A stretch of DNA of 64,000 bases from Leisingera sp. NJS204 (GCF_004123675.1 NZ_CP035422.1:58007-122006), one strand, 5' to 3'. Counted from the first letter of the stretch, positions 15,519-24,701 are shown. The notes: a model not told the origin generated them from the letters alone. Made by a program: numbers and translations.

Positions 15519-16181
15519 TCAGCTCTCCTCCCGTTGCGTACCGGTCTTTCGCGTCGCGGCAAAGAGAACCGACAGGCCCGTAAAGCCACCGAGCGCAAGC
15601 GCGGTCCATGTGGCGGTGCGGGCATCTCCGTTCATCGCCTGGCTGCCCATGTGAGCGAGCAAAAAACTTGCGGGAATAATCCCGGCCATCGTGGCCAGCG
15701 CGAACCTCCAAAGATGCAGCTTGCTCAGACCTGCGGCGTAACTGATCATATCGAAGGACAGAAACGGCAGCAGGCGACTGCCGAAGACCAGGAAGGTCAG
15801 AGTGTTCTGGGACCCGAACAGGCCTGCGTTAATCTTCTGACCGAGATGACGCTCAACGAAGGGACGACCCAGGCCGCGGGCCAGACCAAAGGCGGCAAGC
15901 GCACCGAGTTCCGCACCTAGAACGACGAAGAGCGTCCCGTACGTGTGTCCATAAGCCGCTCCGGCGGCGAGTGCGATCGGCGCCGAGGGCAGGGGGCTTG
16001 CCACGATAGCGATTGTCATAAGCGCCACGATGACAATTGGTCCGGCAAGACCTGCCGCCTCGATCCAGCGGTCAATTTCCGCGCGATCCGGCAGGCGAAT
16101 GTCAACGCCAAGGACGTCCGGGAAGGCCAATGCGACGACTCCCATCAGGAACACCGCAATAAGAAGAACGCGCATCATCAT
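15519..16181 (-). CDS. TVP38/TMEM64 (VTT domain) membrane protein
   Basis: A 220-aa membrane protein with the VTT/DedA-superfamily pattern: PSAPIALAAGAAYG, GAELGALAAFGLARGLGR and GSRLLPFLSFDMISYAAGL. These proteins are linked to membrane lipid scrambling and envelope homeostasis. In metal clusters they often sit beside redox enzymes. The start may be any of the first three Met codons. It is the second gene of the operon that begins at 16634. Confidence 0.88.
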   Translation of the reverse strand: MMMRVLLIAVFLMGVVALAFPDVLGVDIRLPDRAEIDRWIEAAGLAGPIVIVALMTIAIVASPLPSAPIALAAGAAYGHTYGTLFVVLGAELGALAAFGLARGLGRPFVERHLGQKINAGLFGSQNTLTFLVFGSRLLPFLSFDMISYAAGLSKLHLWRFALATMAGIIPASFLLAHMGSQAMNGDARTATWTALALGGFTGLSVLFAATRKTGTQREES

Positions 16182-16184
16182 GGA

Positions 16185-16634
16185 TCAAAACACGGCATAG
16201 AGCAGAACGAAGAACGTCGCAGCCAAAAGGTCAAAGGCCACGCAGAATGGAATATACCAGTTCGGAATCCGGGCGAGACGATAAGAATTGTGGTGTGACA
16301 TGTCCCAAAGGGCGTGCAGGGCCAAGCCCAAGGGGAGGAAGGCCCAATGCCATATCAGCCCCAGGAAGGCTGCCGAGCCGAACAAAAGGGCCACGGCGAG
16401 CTCTGCCCAGAACACGCGCGCTCTGCCGTCCGCGGCGCCAAAGCCGATATAGGCACCGCCAATCAAAGCAAGCGTGATCGAAGCAAGAGCTATCGAGCTC
16501 TTTTCATCCAAAAACAAGTGAGCCGGCATTGAGAGCAAGACAATCAACACGCCAACCCATACGGGAAATTTCAAGATATCCCCGTGTCGATGGTGCGATA
16601 AGTGATCGCCTGTCTTTTTGAAAATCTGTGCCAT
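16185..16634 (-). CDS. small membrane protein with HALWDMSHH motif, function unknown
   Basis: A 149-aa protein with four or five predicted helices, an N-terminal HHRH cluster and the motif HALWDMSHHNS. It resembles DUF6010-type membrane proteins, but I am not certain. ATG 16634 lies only 8 bp from the predicted -10, so translation would be nearly leaderless; TTG at 16574, preceded by GGGGA, is the alternative start. It is the promoter-proximal gene of the CueR-type operon. Confidence 0.75.
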   Translation of the reverse strand: MAQIFKKTGDHLSHHRHGDILKFPVWVGVLIVLLSMPAHLFLDEKSSIALASITLALIGGAYIGFGAADGRARVFWAELAVALLFGSAAFLGLIWHWAFLPLGLALHALWDMSHHNSYRLARIPNWYIPFCVAFDLLAATFFVLLYAVF

Positions 16635-16641
16635 GGCTTGG

Positions 16642-16672
16642 TACCTAGGGATTCCAGCAACTGGAAGGTCAA
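16642..16672 (-). promoter_or_regulatory. CueR-type promoter/operator of the five-gene operon
   Basis: Leftward TTGACC -35 (16667-16672), 19-bp spacer and TAGGTA -10 (16642-16647). The spacer holds TTCCAG-CAA-CTGGAA (16652-16666). It closely resembles the E. coli copA promoter, which CueR controls. Confidence 0.88.
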
Positions 16673-16795
16673 GGGTTATTCATCCACGCGCGCAACGCGG
16701 CGCTCACTCAACCGTTCCACGGGGAGGTCAAAGGACCGATATCAGGACGCATTTGACGCTGACGCCCGGTTCATGTCCGACGCGCGTGGCGATTT

Positions 16796-17233
16796 TCAGT
16801 CATCTTTCGCCTTCTGCCAGACTTGCTGGCAGGCTGAGTAAAGAAACGTCGCTGACCAGGTCAGCAACATGAAGCCCAAAAGCGATTGCAGCATCAGCAA
16901 CAGTCGAAAGGGCCCGACCACCTCTATGGACGAATAGCCAAGGGTCGAGAACGAGATGCCCGTAACATAGAGAACATCCTGAAACATCGGCGGGCTGTTG
17001 CTGAACGATTGCGGCAGAACGCTTGCCACCACCATCGTGTTGAACACGGCGAGCGTCACAAGTTCCAATACGTGCAGCAACAGCAACGCGGAAAACGTCA
17101 GGATGATCCGAAAGCCGGAGCCATCCGACCGCTGCGGGGAAAACTTCAGAATGCCCGACAACGCATAATGATGGACAATTCCCATCAGGATCGCCGCGCA
17201 TATTCCGACAAACATGGCCATCAACTCGGTCAT
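16796..17233 (-). CDS. ion channel family protein (two-helix pore type)
   Basis: A 145-aa membrane protein with about four helices. The segment ISFSTLGYSSIEVVG before the last helix looks like a potassium-channel P-loop, with TLGYS in place of TLGYG. The family is Ion_trans_2-like; ion selectivity is uncertain because of the changed filter. It is monocistronic, and its relation to the metal genes is unclear. Confidence 0.75.
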   Translation of the reverse strand: MTELMAMFVGICAAILMGIVHHYALSGILKFSPQRSDGSGFRIILTFSALLLLHVLELVTLAVFNTMVVASVLPQSFSNSPPMFQDVLYVTGISFSTLGYSSIEVVGPFRLLLMLQSLLGFMLLTWSATFLYSACQQVWQKAKDD

Positions 17234-17322
17234 ACCCCCAAACCCGTCTTCCTATTCAAACAGGTCAATCTGACCATACATCAGGCTTTTTAGCACAACT
17301 GGACCGATTGATTCTTCACAGG

Positions 17323-17796
17323 TCAGGCCAACGCGGGGGGCAACCCGTTCAGGGCGACATCCACCGGAACGGTCGGCAAGTTCGATGCGATCCAGCCAGG
17401 CCCTTCGCCTGATCCCAACATCCCTTCCGAGATATCGGCGTAGCCCGAATAACCAGCTTGTCTTAACGCTCGAAGCAGCGATGCGGAGCGTCCGCCAGTG
17501 GCGCAGATCAGTCCAACGGTGCGATCACCGCTCAGTTCCTTCGCCCTGAACAATCGGTCCGGAAAACCGGACGCGTGCATGCTTATCGGCCATACACCAG
17601 CACCTACGCCGGTTTCTTGCCACTCTTCGCGCGTTCTGACATCGATGATCCGCGCCGTATCCGATAGAAGCGCGTCAAAGGCATTCTCTGCCGACCAGAC
17701 AGATCGGCTCTGCGCCAGCAGCGGTGACGCCGTGACGGTCAGCACCGTCATATGAGCACCCAGAATGAAACGGCGCCGGTTCAAATCAAGAGCCAT
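17323..17796 (-). CDS. exported rhodanese-like sulfurtransferase domain protein
   Basis: A 157-aa protein from ATG 17796, with GAGG 8 bp upstream. The N-terminus has a twin-arginine-like signal (NRRRFILG ... ASPLLAQ). A single rhodanese domain carries the active-site Cys in LICATGGRSA. Periplasmic rhodaneses handle sulfane sulfur or thiol redox. The gene is divergent from the two-component regulator and shares its promoter region, so it may be a target. Confidence 0.85.
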   Translation of the reverse strand: MALDLNRRRFILGAHMTVLTVTASPLLAQSRSVWSAENAFDALLSDTARIIDVRTREEWQETGVGAGVWPISMHASGFPDRLFRAKELSGDRTVGLICATGGRSASLLRALRQAGYSGYADISEGMLGSGEGPGWIASNLPTVPVDVALNGLPPALA

Positions 17797-17893
17797 ATTC
17801 GAAAACCTCATCCTTTGATCGGTTGCGATCCCAAAGGTCACATAACATGCCAGCAACGCTACCCGGGAGCACGACACGGTGCAGGCACAGATT

Positions 17894-17938
17894 TGTATCC
17901 ATCTGTAGCAAGGGACTGACCTGATACAAATGGCTACA
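17894..17938. promoter_or_regulatory. pair of TACA-N6-TACA boxes in the two-component promoter region
   Basis: TGTATCCATCTGTA (17894-17907; reverse complement TACAGATGGATACA) and TACAAATGGCTACA (17925-17938) are inverted copies of one motif, about 31 bp apart. They lie between the rhodanese gene and the response regulator. The same motif occurs at 27481-27494. They are probable binding sites for the regulator at 17985. Confidence 0.7.
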
Positions 17939-17984
17939 ATTCTGCCCATGAAACACGATGCAACGATGATTTAGGAAAGACACC

Positions 17985-18707
17985 ATGGGACCGCCACCTC
18001 ATATCCTTATCGTGGATGACCACGCACAGATACGTGAAAGCGTCGCGCGCTTTCTGGAGAAGAACGGAATGCGCACGACCGTCGCCAGGGATGCCGTGGA
18101 GATGGATGCCAAGCTGGCCACCGGTCACTTCGACCTGCTCGTGCTCGATGTCATGATGCCGGGCGAGGACGGTTTGTCGGTTTGCCGCAGACTTGCGCCA
18201 GAAGGTGATCTTCCGATCATCATGCTAACGGCGCTTGGTGAGGAAACGGATCGGATCGTGGGGCTGGAAATCGGTGCGGACGATTATCTCGCCAAGCCAT
18301 TCAATCCACGAGAACTGCTCGCCCGCATCAAGTCGGTTCTTCGGAGAAGCAACCGCGACGAACCCGTGGCCGGAACCCTGGCTGGGAGGAAGATTTGTTT
18401 TGCGCACTGGATACTGGATACCGACCGGCAGGTGCTGATTGACGAGGCCGCAACCGAAACGCCATTGACGACCTCCGAGTTCAAATTGCTGGCGGTCCTG
18501 CTGGAACGCGCGAGGATGGTGCTCAGCCGTGACCAGTTGCTTGACCTGACCGCTGGTCGGACGGCAGGCCCGATGGATCGCACCATCGACAATCAGATCA
18601 GCCGCCTCCGTCGCAAAATCGAGCCGGATGTATTGCGACCGAGTGTCATCAAGACTGTGCGGAACGGCGGATACTGCCTGGCTGCCGATGTCGAGGATGC
18701 GCCGTGA
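17985..18707 (+). CDS. OmpR/PhoB-family response regulator
   Basis: A 240-aa protein with a receiver domain (acidic pair Asp11/Asp12, phospho-acceptor Asp55 in LVLDVMMPG, Lys104 in AKPFNP) and a C-terminal winged helix (TTSEFKLLAVLLERA ... TVRNGGYCL). Its stop overlaps the kinase start. From its neighbours it probably senses an envelope or copper signal through the kinase and controls the TACA-N6-TACA regulon. Confidence 0.95.
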   Translation: MGPPPHILIVDDHAQIRESVARFLEKNGMRTTVARDAVEMDAKLATGHFDLLVLDVMMPGEDGLSVCRRLAPEGDLPIIMLTALGEETDRIVGLEIGADDYLAKPFNPRELLARIKSVLRRSNRDEPVAGTLAGRKICFAHWILDTDRQVLIDEAATETPLTTSEFKLLAVLLERARMVLSRDQLLDLTAGRTAGPMDRTIDNQISRLRRKIEPDVLRPSVIKTVRNGGYCLAADVEDAP

Positions 18708-20173
18708 TGCGCCGTGCGATGAGATCTCTGAGCGGCCAGTTGATCCTGCTTGTGGTCGCGGCACTTGTCGTGGCCCAGGCGATCAGCCTGTTCCTGTTCG
18801 CTGACGAGCGCAGCCTGGCCATCCGTGCTGCTTTGGGGTTCGAGGCTGCTGGACGCGCAGCGAATGTGGCGCGGTTGATCGAAGAGGCCCCGTTGGACCT
18901 GCAGAATTCCATCCTTCGCGCGGCAAATTCACCACTTATCCGGTTTGATCTGTCAGACGCTCCGAGTGTGGAACACACCAGTCATTCGCATGGCGACCTT
19001 GTTGAAGGGCGTATCCGTGCGCTAATGGACGATAGCTACAGCCGCGATATTCGCGTTGAACTGCACGAGATCGAGGGCGAATTGAGGCCCTTGCCCAATC
19101 TTTCTGACGAAATGACGGAAATGCATCTCGCGATGATGCGCGGAGAGTTGACAGCGGTTGAAATGAACCTGTCGATCGCCATTAAGGGAGCGCGTTGGCT
19201 GAATGTCGGAACGCGGTTCGAGCGTCCACCAATCCAATGGCCTTTCTATTCGATGCTGACCTTTGGAATTTCCGCCGGACTGCTTTTGGTGGCGATTTTC
19301 TGGTTTGTCATGACGCGCCTGACGCGTCCTTTGCGGCACCTGTCGAAGGCCTCGGACCATCTTGGCCGGGGCGAGGATGTGCCTGAATTGACCGTCGCAG
19401 GGCCGACCGAGGTCAGGGATCTGACCGTCGCCTTCAACCGCATGCAACGACGGCTGACCCGGTTTGTCAGTGATCGGACACGGATGCTCGCAGCGCTTGG
19501 TCACGATTTACGCTCGCCGTTGACTGCTATGCGTGTCCGCGCGGAGCTGGTTGACGAAGAAGAGACGCGGGACAGCCTCATCGCATCGGTCGAAGAGATG
19601 CAGAGTATGGTCGAAGCGACGCTCACCTTTGCACGGGGCCTTACCGGATCAGAAGGCTCCGAAGTGGTCGATCTGCGCAATTTTCTGGACAGCTTGTGCA
19701 GCGATATGGCGGCACACTGCACCTTTGCCCCGAGTGATGATGTTGCCGTGCGGCTTCGACCCAACGCGTTCCGAAGGGCACTGAGGAACTTGCTTGAGAA
19801 CGCCGTTCGCTACGGTGGTGCCGCAAAAGTCAGCTGGGCGACCCACGGTTCGAACCTCGTACTCAACATCGATGACAATGGGCCCGGCATTCCCGTCGAC
19901 CAGTTGGAAAAGGTCTTCGATCCCTTCTATCGCCTCGAGCAATCGAGGTCTCTGGAAACGGGCGGTTATGGGCTTGGGCTCTCAATCGCGAGGACAATCG
20001 TCCAATCCCATGGCGGCGATATCCAGCTGGTCAACCATAACAGCGCGGGTTTGCGCGCTGTTGTCACCATCCCACTGGATGAAAGCGAACTAATCGAAGG
20101 AGAAACAGATGAAACTGAAAACGCTCATTCCAACGTTGCTGGCCAGCTTGCCCGCCAGCATGGCGCGAGCTGA
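18704..20173 (+). CDS. sensor histidine kinase
   Basis: A 489-aa protein starting at GTG 18704 or ATG 18707. Two membrane segments (about residues 11-32 and 183-203) flank a periplasmic domain with HTSHSH and several Met and His residues. A HAMP domain is followed by the H-box with His267 (LGHDLRSPL), the N-box (NLLENAVRYGG) and G-boxes (DDNGPGIP, GYGLGLSI). The His-rich periplasmic loop fits metal sensing but does not prove it. The C-terminus overlaps the next gene by 65 bp, which is unusually long. Confidence 0.93.
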   Translation: MMRRAMRSLSGQLILLVVAALVVAQAISLFLFADERSLAIRAALGFEAAGRAANVARLIEEAPLDLQNSILRAANSPLIRFDLSDAPSVEHTSHSHGDLVEGRIRALMDDSYSRDIRVELHEIEGELRPLPNLSDEMTEMHLAMMRGELTAVEMNLSIAIKGARWLNVGTRFERPPIQWPFYSMLTFGISAGLLLVAIFWFVMTRLTRPLRHLSKASDHLGRGEDVPELTVAGPTEVRDLTVAFNRMQRRLTRFVSDRTRMLAALGHDLRSPLTAMRVRAELVDEEETRDSLIASVEEMQSMVEATLTFARGLTGSEGSEVVDLRNFLDSLCSDMAAHCTFAPSDDVAVRLRPNAFRRALRNLLENAVRYGGAAKVSWATHGSNLVLNIDDNGPGIPVDQLEKVFDPFYRLEQSRSLETGGYGLGLSIARTIVQSHGGDIQLVNHNSAGLRAVVTIPLDESELIEGETDETENAHSNVAGQLARQHGAS

Positions 20174-20414
20174 TGGTCCAGGCTCCTGGACAGGTCACAT
20201 ATGGGGCGGAGGCTATGGCTTTATGGGCGGCTTCATGATGCTCGCCTTCTGGGGCGCCGTGATCGCATTGATCGTGTTTCTGGTACTCAGGCTGCGGGAC
20301 AATGGCACCCGTCCCCCGGACTCGGACGCGCAGGAAGCGCTCCGGCGCCGCTTTGCGAATGGGGAAATCGACGAAGAAGAGTTCCGTCACCGCAAAGCAA
20401 CGCTCGACGAATAG
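20109..20414 (+). CDS. SHOCT-domain small membrane protein
   Basis: A 101-aa protein: signal or first helix (1-22), a second helix (about 41-61), then a C-terminal SHOCT motif (DAQEALRRRFANGEIDEEEFRHRKATL). AAGGAG 7 bp upstream supports the start inside the kinase gene. SHOCT domains are short oligomerisation modules often found with membrane stress proteins. It is probably part of the two-component/ccm transcription unit. Confidence 0.85.
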   Translation: MKLKTLIPTLLASLPASMARADGPGSWTGHIWGGGYGFMGGFMMLAFWGAVIALIVFLVLRLRDNGTRPPDSDAQEALRRRFANGEIDEEEFRHRKATLDE

Positions 20415-20479
20415 ACCCCGCCGCGGACGCCAAAGCCGTCCGACGCGACGCCCACCGACACTGGATAGGAAAGAACGCC

Positions 20480-22480
20480 ATGTTCCCGGAAATTGGTCAC
20501 TTCGCACTGGCCCTCGCGCTGGCCCTCGCACTTGTTCAAAGCGTTCTGCCGATTGCAGGTGCATCGCGTGGAAACGCCGTCTGGATGAAATCCGCCCAGG
20601 CGACGGCAATAGGACAAGTGCTGTTTGTGGCCATAGCCTTCGCAGCGCTGATGCAGGCCTTCATCGCCAGCGACTTCACCGTCAGGAACGTCGTCGAGAA
20701 TTCCCATTCGCTCAAGCCGATGCTCTACAAGGTGGCCGGGACCTGGGGCAGCCATGAGGGTTCGCTGCTGCTCTGGATCCTGATACTCGCGGTGTTCGGC
20801 GCGGGCGTCGCCTGGTTCGGATCGAACATCCCCGCCGAGACCAAGGCGCGCACCTTGTCGGTGCAGGCGTGGATCAGCGTCGGCTTCCTGTCCTTCCTGC
20901 TGCTGACGTCGAACCCCTTCGAGCGGGTGTTTCCGCCGCCGCTCGACGGCAATGACCTCAACCCGTTGCTTCAGGACATGGGTCTCGCCATGCACCCGCC
21001 GCTTTTGTATTTCGGGTATGTCGGCTACTCCATCGTATTTTCCTTTGCCGTTGCGGCTCTTCTGGAAGGGCGCGTCGATCCAGCCTGGGCCAGATGGGTC
21101 CGCCCGTGGACATTGGCCGCGTGGGTCAGCCTTACGGCAGGTATCGCTCTTGGATCTTGGTGGGCCTATTATGAACTGGGCTGGGGCGGCTGGTGGTTCT
21201 GGGACCCGGTCGAGAACGTGAGCTTCATGCCCTGGCTTCTGGGCACGGCGCTGCTGCATTCCGCCATCGTCACCGAAAAGCGCGACGCGTTCAAAAGCTG
21301 GACCATCCTGCTTGCCATCCTGACTTTCTCGCTTTCACTTCTCGGCACGTTCATTGTCCGATCCGGCCTGCTTACCTCCGTGCATGCCTTCGCCGTCGAT
21401 CCAGAGCGCGGGCTTTACATTCTGGGTCTGCTGGCCGTGTCCATCGGTGGGTCGCTGGCGCTCTACGCCTGGCGGGCGCCCGAAATGGAGCCGGGTGGTC
21501 TGTTTCGCCCGATCAGCCGCGAAGCCGGGCTGCTCGTGAACAACCTCATTCTGGCCGCCGCTACGGGAACGGTCCTGTTCGGGACGCTTTATCCGCTGAT
21601 CCTCGAAGCTGTCACCGGGGACAAGATCTCGGTGGGTCCACCTTTCTTCAACGCGGCCTTCATTCCGATGATGCTGGCGCTGGTCGTGTTCATGGGTCTT
21701 GGTCCATTCCTGTCGTGGAAGCGGGCTGATATCGCCGGTTTGCTCGATCGCATTCGGTTCGTGGCCGTGCTGGCGGTCATCGCAGCTTTGGCCGCATGGT
21801 ATCTTCTGAACGGTGGGCCGATCATGGCCTATCTTGCCATCCTCGGTGCAGCGTGGCTGCTTTTTGCAACCCTACGGGAATGGGCGCTACGCATCCGCCT
21901 GTTCGAGGTTCCCCTTGCGGAGAGCGCGAGACGCGCGCGCAACCTCCCACGTGCGTCACACGGCATGACGCTTGCCCATGCCGGGGTCGCCGTTTTGATG
22001 ATGGGGATGATCGGCTCGACCGGATGGAAAAGTGAGGAGATCGTCTTTGCCGGCCCCGGGACCGAAGTCACGATCGCCGGGTTCGACATCACCTTCGAAG
22101 GGGCCGCAAAGGTTCAAGGGCCGAACTACATCGCGGATCGCGGCACCCTTGTGGTGCGTCGGGATGGCGAACTGGTCACGAAGCTGTTCCCGGAACGGCG
22201 GTATTACCCGGTCGCGGAAAGTCAGACGACGGAGTCGGCCATCCGGTCCACATTGGCGGGTGATCTCTATACGTCGATTGCAACGCCGGCCTCCGATCAA
22301 GTGAACAACGCCGGAGCCTGGACCCTTCGGATCCTCTATGAACCGCTCGTCAACCTGATCTGGATCGGCTCGATCTTGCTGGTGATCGGTGGCTGTTTGT
22401 CCTTGTCGGATCGCCGTTTGAGGGTCGGGGCGCCGCGCCGCGCCAAACAGCCAGCCAGCGATGCTGTTCCTGCGGAGTAG
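20480..22480 (+). CDS. ccmF: cytochrome c-type biogenesis protein CcmF (heme lyase subunit)
   Basis: Starting at ATG 20480, with AGGAAAG upstream, gives 666 aa, normal for CcmF. The WWD domain is present (WGGWWFWDPVEN), as is the WGSHEGSLLLW motif. CcmF, with CcmH and CcmI, attaches heme covalently to apocytochrome CxxCH motifs in the periplasm. ccmA-E are absent from the window, so heme export must come from elsewhere. Its placement after a two-component system suggests conditional expression. Confidence 0.95.
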   Translation: MFPEIGHFALALALALALVQSVLPIAGASRGNAVWMKSAQATAIGQVLFVAIAFAALMQAFIASDFTVRNVVENSHSLKPMLYKVAGTWGSHEGSLLLWILILAVFGAGVAWFGSNIPAETKARTLSVQAWISVGFLSFLLLTSNPFERVFPPPLDGNDLNPLLQDMGLAMHPPLLYFGYVGYSIVFSFAVAALLEGRVDPAWARWVRPWTLAAWVSLTAGIALGSWWAYYELGWGGWWFWDPVENVSFMPWLLGTALLHSAIVTEKRDAFKSWTILLAILTFSLSLLGTFIVRSGLLTSVHAFAVDPERGLYILGLLAVSIGGSLALYAWRAPEMEPGGLFRPISREAGLLVNNLILAAATGTVLFGTLYPLILEAVTGDKISVGPPFFNAAFIPMMLALVVFMGLGPFLSWKRADIAGLLDRIRFVAVLAVIAALAAWYLLNGGPIMAYLAILGAAWLLFATLREWALRIRLFEVPLAESARRARNLPRASHGMTLAHAGVAVLMMGMIGSTGWKSEEIVFAGPGTEVTIAGFDITFEGAAKVQGPNYIADRGTLVVRRDGELVTKLFPERRYYPVAESQTTESAIRSTLAGDLYTSIATPASDQVNNAGAWTLRILYEPLVNLIWIGSILLVIGGCLSLSDRRLRVGAPRRAKQPASDAVPAE

Positions 22481-22488
22481 GAGAGAAG

Positions 22489-23055
22489 ATGAAACGTCTC
22501 ACTGCCGGGCTGCCGTTTATTGCGGCGGTCATATTCGGGGGGTTTTTTCTCTGGGGGCTCAATCCCGACCGGGATCCCAATGAGATCCCTTCCGTCCTGA
22601 TCTCGCAACCGGCCCCGGCGTTCGATCTCGATCCCGTGCCGGGGTTGGAGACACCCGGCCTGGCCCGAAGCGATCTTGTCGGCAACGAACGACCGGTCGT
22701 GGTCAATGTCTTTGCGTCCTGGTGCGTGCCCTGCCGCGCGGAACATGCCGTGTTGACACGCTTTGTCGAACGCGGGGGCATGCGGTTGTTCGGCATCAAC
22801 TACAAAGACAAACCAGAGGATGCCGTGAAGTGGCTCAATGACCTCGGCAATCCCTACGAGCGGATCGGGTCCGACCTGTCGGGCCGCACCGGGATCGAAT
22901 GGGGCCTGTCAGGCGTGCCGGAAACCTTCATCGTCGATGGCGGTGGTACCGTTTTGTTTCGCTATGTCGGGCCGGTCGTCGGTCCGGACGCCGTCGAACG
23001 GTTCACGCAAGCCCTGAAGCAAGCAGGCGCACTGCCAAATGGAGCAGCATTATGA
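22489..23055 (+). CDS. ccmG: CcmG/DsbE thiol:disulfide interchange protein
   Basis: A 188-aa membrane-anchored thioredoxin-like protein with Cys79-Val-Pro-Cys82 in FASWCVPC. The family-specific loop IEWGLSGVPETF carries the cis-Pro. It reduces apocytochrome cysteines, or CcmH, before heme ligation. It is 8 bp after ccmF and overlaps ccmH by ATGA. Confidence 0.95.
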   Translation: MKRLTAGLPFIAAVIFGGFFLWGLNPDRDPNEIPSVLISQPAPAFDLDPVPGLETPGLARSDLVGNERPVVVNVFASWCVPCRAEHAVLTRFVERGGMRLFGINYKDKPEDAVKWLNDLGNPYERIGSDLSGRTGIEWGLSGVPETFIVDGGGTVLFRYVGPVVGPDAVERFTQALKQAGALPNGAAL

Positions 23056-23525
23056 GACAGTTGATTTTCGCGTTTTGCATCGGGCTCTTTCCCTTTGCCG
23101 CCAATGCGGTCGAACCGGACGAAATGCTGAGCGACCCGGTATTGGAACAGCGTGCGCGGGAGATTTCCAAGGATCTACGATGCGTCGTCTGTCAAAACCA
23201 GGACATCGACAGCTCGAACGCGGGTGTGGCGCGGGACTTGCGTCTGCTCGTACGCGAGCGACTGGTCACCGGAGACGCTGACACCGAGGTGATCGAATAC
23301 ATTCGGGCGCGGTACGGGGATTACGTGCTGCTGAAGCCGCCTCTGGAGCCTGCGACCTACGCGCTTTGGTTTGCGCCGATCGCTTTCGTCCTCATCGGGG
23401 TTTTCGTTGGTGGTGGGGTACTGATGAGTCGGCGAAAGCAAGAGGCATTTGAAGATTTGGGCTCGGAGGATGAAAACACCGTGTCCGAAATTCTCAGACG
23501 AAACGAAGCGGGGGATGCGTCATGA
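23052..23525 (+). CDS. ccmH: CcmH (CcmL/CycL-type) apocytochrome reductase subunit
   Basis: A 157-aa protein with a signal peptide (1-19), the LRCVVCQNQ motif (Cys44, Cys47) and a C-terminal membrane anchor (about 100-120). It reduces or holds the apocytochrome thiols. It overlaps ccmG and ccmI at ATGA junctions, so the set is translated together. Confidence 0.95.
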   Translation: MRQLIFAFCIGLFPFAANAVEPDEMLSDPVLEQRAREISKDLRCVVCQNQDIDSSNAGVARDLRLLVRERLVTGDADTEVIEYIRARYGDYVLLKPPLEPATYALWFAPIAFVLIGVFVGGGVLMSRRKQEAFEDLGSEDENTVSEILRRNEAGDAS

Positions 23526-24673
23526 TCTGGGGTATTTTCGGTCTTCTGACGCTGCTCGCAGTCGGAATTGTCCTCTACCCGCTGCTGCTGTCCAAATCGA
23601 ACACTCTCACCAGAGGAGATGCGGTACCGGCGATCCTTGCCGATCAGATGCGGGAAATTCAACGAGACATGGACCGCGGTTTGATTTCTGAACAGGAAGC
23701 TCAAGCAGCCAGACTCGAAATCAAGAAACGGATCCTCGCGACGACCCGCAATTCGGGAGAAAAAACCGGATCATCCCGCAATGGCGGCAGAGTCACTCTC
23801 GTTGTCGCGGCGGTCCTCGCGCCGGTTATTGCCGCGGGCTACTATCTGACAATGGGATCGCCTGAGGTGCCTTCAATGGCCTTCGCTGCCCGTGCAGAGG
23901 AGCGCGCACAGACTGATGAAGTGATGGCGCTTGCAATACAACTTCGCGAAAGGCTTGTATCCGATCCGACCGGCGGCCCCAGCGAAGGGTGGATGCTGTT
24001 GGGCCAGACCTATCAGCGCATGGGCAGAACAGTTGATGCTGTCGAAGCATTTGAAGTTGTCGCCAAACGGGAGGATGCCACCTCCGCGACATTCTCTATG
24101 CTGGCGGAGGCTGTCGCGGTTGCCAATGATGGCGTTGTTATTCCACGGGCGAAATTGGCCATTGATCGCGCTTTGGAACTTGACCCATCCAATCCTGCGG
24201 CAACCTATTTCGAGTCTCTCTACCATCTTCAAAAAGAAGAGACGCGTAAGGCCTACGATCTGCTCGTTTCCCGGCTGAACCAGGAAAAGACGTTCGTGCC
24301 CTGGATGGAAACATACGTTTTGCAGATCAACCGGATTGCAGCGGCCGCCGACCTCCCGGTCGTCGATCTACCCAGCGGGCCGACATCACAACCCGGCCCG
24401 AGTGCGGCAGATGTTGCGGCGGCGTCAGAGATGAATGACGCGGACCGCGCGGAGTTCATCCGCTCGATGGTCTCGCGGCTGGCTGGGCGTCTTGAGGATG
24501 AACCGGAAGATCTGGATGGTTGGATGCGGCTGGCAAACGCCTATACCGTCCTTCAGGAGCAGGATCGCGCCATTGAGGCCTACCGTAAGGCTGAAGCGCT
24601 GTTGGAGCAGCAGCCCGCCAATGATCCTCGGCGTGCGGCGGTCCGCGCTGCGCTCGAGCGGCTCGGCGGCTGA
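23522..24673 (+). CDS. ccmI: CcmI (CycH-type) TPR cytochrome biogenesis protein
   Basis: A 383-aa protein. Two N-terminal membrane segments (about 2-22 and 91-108) flank a cytoplasmic loop rich in Glu, Gln and Arg. A long periplasmic TPR region follows, for example GWMLLGQTYQRMGRTVDAVEAF. CcmI binds the C-terminus of apocytochromes and presents them to the CcmF/H lyase. It is the last gene of the rightward unit and converges with scsB. Confidence 0.92.
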   Translation: MIWGIFGLLTLLAVGIVLYPLLLSKSNTLTRGDAVPAILADQMREIQRDMDRGLISEQEAQAARLEIKKRILATTRNSGEKTGSSRNGGRVTLVVAAVLAPVIAAGYYLTMGSPEVPSMAFAARAEERAQTDEVMALAIQLRERLVSDPTGGPSEGWMLLGQTYQRMGRTVDAVEAFEVVAKREDATSATFSMLAEAVAVANDGVVIPRAKLAIDRALELDPSNPAATYFESLYHLQKEETRKAYDLLVSRLNQEKTFVPWMETYVLQINRIAAAADLPVVDLPSGPTSQPGPSAADVAAASEMNDADRAEFIRSMVSRLAGRLEDEPEDLDGWMRLANAYTVLQEQDRAIEAYRKAEALLEQQPANDPRRAAVRAALERLGG

Positions 24674-24701
24674 CTGCTGGTCGGTGTCCCGCCCGGGCAG
24701 A

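Noticed and set aside
14558..15583. 341-codon open frame on the plus strand
   Set aside because: It is the complement of the CDF gene; the CDF protein has clear family motifs, the plus-strand product has none.
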